The position numbers and the translations under genes were made by a program. DNA of 64,000 bases from Vibrio algivorus. GTDB lineage: Bacteria; Pseudomonadota; Gammaproteobacteria; Enterobacterales; Vibrionaceae. Positions within the stretch are counted from its first letter, which is position 1; each line of letters starts with the position of its first letter. The stretch is taken from positions 2,356,001 through 2,420,000 of the forward strand of contig NZ_AP018678.1 in NCBI RefSeq assembly GCF_002218005.2, written 5' to 3'. This document shows, in pieces, positions 62,629 through 64,000 of the stretch. The notes under the pieces are model-generated. The model was not told where the DNA came from. It did not search any database and was given only the letters and a program-made list of their open reading frames with translations.

Positions 62629-62990
62629 TAGGGCCTGTTGATCTTTGGTGATGATTTTTGCAGCGAAACGTTGTCACGAGAACCTAGGCCGCTTCGTGTC
62701 TCGAGGAAAAGATACAAGCGAGTACACGAAAAAACATTATTCCAGACGAGCCTTAGCGAGAGCGGGAATCTCATGCCGCGCACTGTAAACTATTATGAGC
62801 TTAACGATTCGGCTCGCTTTAAGTAAATCCCCTATCTTCTTCTCCTAGGACTTAGTTCCTAGAGGTTAATGTTCGAACCTTCGTTACATAAAGCAAATGA
62901 ATAAGTTATTTATTACCGATAAATATTCAGCACCCGCCCCCCAGAAACTAGGAACTCGCAACCTAGGAACTCGCCTTGACCTCATTAGAC
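62629..62990. repeat. Intergenic repeat patchwork between acs and aroQ
   Basis: No gene is recognised. It contains AGGGCCTGTTGA at 62631 (also at 10768), the reverse complement of the 52500 repeat (62736-62789), and heptad-like CTAGGAAC/TCGCAAC units at 62942-62974 and TAGTTCCTAG near 62852. A 62-residue frame here only reads through repeats. The remaining bases up to 63138 hold a TATAAT at 63023 that may serve aroQ. Confidence 0.6.
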
Positions 62991-63138
62991 CAGTAAAATG
63001 CTGCGATTTGCGCTGATTTAGCTATAATTGGGCAAATTATTAGATGTAGAGTCATTTTTTTTGCTATCTTACTTAGCAAAGTATCAAAATTATGACATGA
63101 TGCATTTTACATTCACTTTAATGGATATTAGCCACACA

Positions 63139-63594
63139 ATGTCAGCAAACTTACGAGTTCTTGTCTTAAATGGGCCGAATTTAAATTTGCTCGGGTTACG
63201 TGAACCGACGCATTATGGTTCTAATACATTGTCGGATATTGTTAATAACTTGGAGGCGCAAGCTAAAGAGTTGGGTATTGAACTATCGCATTTACAATCG
63301 AATCGTGAATACGAATTGATCGAAGCGATTCATGCTGCCTATAACACTATCGACTTTATCATCATCAACCCTGCCGCGTTTACCCACACTAGTGTGGCAC
63401 TGCGCGATGCATTGCTTGGGGTGAAGATTCCATTTATTGAAGTACACCTATCGAACGTTCACGCTCGCGAAACTTTCCGCCATCATTCTTATCTTTCAGA
63501 TAAAGCAGTTGGCGTCATTTGCGGCCTCGGCGCTCAAGGTTACCAATTTGCACTCTCGGCGGCACATGCACAGCTAAGCCAACAATCGGCTTAA
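63139..63594 (+). CDS. aroQ: 3-dehydroquinate dehydratase, type II
   Basis: AroQ removes water from 3-dehydroquinate, the third step of the shikimate pathway to aromatic amino acids. From 63139 the product is 151 residues, the normal type II size. Conserved parts are LVLNGPNLNLLGLREP at the N-terminus, including the lid region with its arginine and the catalytic tyrosine in HYGSNTL, then QSNREYELIEAIHAA, NPAAFTHTSVALRDAL and EVHLSNVHARETFRHHS. The frame extends to a TTG at 63028, and an ATG at 63121 is also possible. Homologues start at the 63139 ATG. It precedes accB, a common arrangement. Confidence 0.95.
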   Translation: MSANLRVLVLNGPNLNLLGLREPTHYGSNTLSDIVNNLEAQAKELGIELSHLQSNREYELIEAIHAAYNTIDFIIINPAAFTHTSVALRDALLGVKIPFIEVHLSNVHARETFRHHSYLSDKAVGVICGLGAQGYQFALSAAHAQLSQQSA

Positions 63595-63698
63595 TGCACT
63601 CGTCTTCGATATCAGTAGGGCAACCTGTCTTACTAAAACATAAACAATGGCTTTGCTGTTGTTTGGACATGAATAATTAAATAAATAGAGAAAACATT

Positions 63699-64000
63699 AT
63701 GGATATTCGTAAAATCAAGAAGCTTATCGAGCTAGTAGAAGAATCTGGCATCGCTGAACTTGAAATCTCTGAAGGTGAAGAATCAGTACGCATCAACCGC
63801 TATAGCAACCAAGCGGCACCTGCGGCTCCAGTTCAATATGCAGCTGCTCCGGCTCCAGTAGCGCCTGCGGCTGCTCCAGCGGCATCTGAACCAGCAGCGC
63901 CTGTGGCTGCTCCAGTTGAAACTGGTCACAAAGTACTTTCACCAATGGTAGGTACTTTCTACCGTTCTCCAAGCCCGGAAGCGAAATCTTTCATCGAAGT
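63699..64000 (+). CDS. accB: Biotin carboxyl carrier protein of acetyl-CoA carboxylase, N-terminal part
   Basis: AccB carries the biotin that shuttles CO2 in acetyl-CoA carboxylase, the first step of fatty acid synthesis. The 100 codons in the window give MDIRKIKKLIELVEESGIAEL, a long alanine- and proline-rich linker (APAAPVQYAAAPAPVAPAAA) and the start of the biotinyl domain (GHKVLSPMVGTFYRSPSPEAKSFIEV, including the thumb region). The biotinylation motif AMKM is beyond the right edge. AGAG lies before the ATG. accC is expected next outside the window. Confidence 0.97.
   Translation, partial: MDIRKIKKLIELVEESGIAELEISEGEESVRINRYSNQAAPAAPVQYAAAPAPVAPAAAPAASEPAAPVAAPVETGHKVLSPMVGTFYRSPSPEAKSFIE

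Noticed and set aside
62638..62826. 62-codon open frame between acs and aroQ
   Set aside because: It reads through dispersed repeats, lacks a ribosome site and resembles no protein.

Overview
This window is chromosomal DNA from a gammaproteobacterium of the family Vibrionaceae, most likely Vibrio or a close relative. The evidence is the AT-leaning composition, the close similarity of the proteins to Vibrio core genes (EpsCDE, NhaP2, CrbS/CrbR, a Vibrio-type RyhB), the Vibrio-like gene neighbourhoods, and several families of dispersed intergenic repeats. I see no prophage, insertion sequence, CRISPR array, tRNA or rRNA. Nearly all of it is housekeeping or core regulatory sequence, and both window edges cut genes (gspE on the left, accB on the right).

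Layout. 1-3.9 kb: start of the type II secretion operon gspC-D-E, minus strand. 4.2-9.6 kb: heat-shock pair hslR-hslO behind a sigma-32-like promoter, then pckA and an AsmA-like protein. 9.8-14.1 kb, minus: yiiD, yihY-dtd (translationally coupled), typA. 14.3-19.7 kb: nitrogen regulon glnA, a DUF4124 gene, glnL, glnG, with four NtrC boxes plus a sigma-54 promoter before glnA and one NtrC box before glnL. 19.9-22.5 kb: a GGDEF/EAL protein with a degenerate GGDEF motif. 22.8-26.9 kb, minus: hemN, a DUF2489 gene, yihI, a methyltransferase, cytochrome c4. 27-31.4 kb: engB, the small RNA Spot 42, polA. 31.8-33.1 kb: the iron-responsive sRNA RyhB with a Fur box, then a queuosine-precursor transporter (yhhQ) behind what looks like a preQ1-I riboswitch covering its ribosome binding site. 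33.2-36.6 kb: a small DUF3630-like gene, recQ, rarD. 36.8-37.2 kb: a CsrB-family sRNA. 37.3-40.6 kb: cpxP divergent from cpxRA around a CpxR box, then trmL. 40.8-46.8 kb: fxsA, aspA, dcuA, dsbD, with a NarL/NarP-type site before aspA.

46.9-62.6 kb is an acetate and cation-transport region: response regulator CrbR, antiporter NhaP2, a MarC protein, a two-gene sodium/solute symporter, the hybrid transporter-kinase CrbS, an MFS permease, a DUF294/CBS/cyclic-nucleotide-type protein, a DEDD exonuclease, and acetyl-CoA synthetase. CrbS/CrbR is the known two-component switch for acetate uptake, so kinase, regulator, probable transporter and activating enzyme sit together here. The window ends with aroQ and the start of accB.

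The richest material lies between the genes: three regulatory RNAs (Spot 42, RyhB, CsrB), one probable riboswitch, sites for sigma-32, sigma-54/NtrC, Fur, CpxR and NarL/NarP, and at least three intergenic repeat families. The least understood protein genes are the DUF294 protein and its exonuclease partner next to acs.
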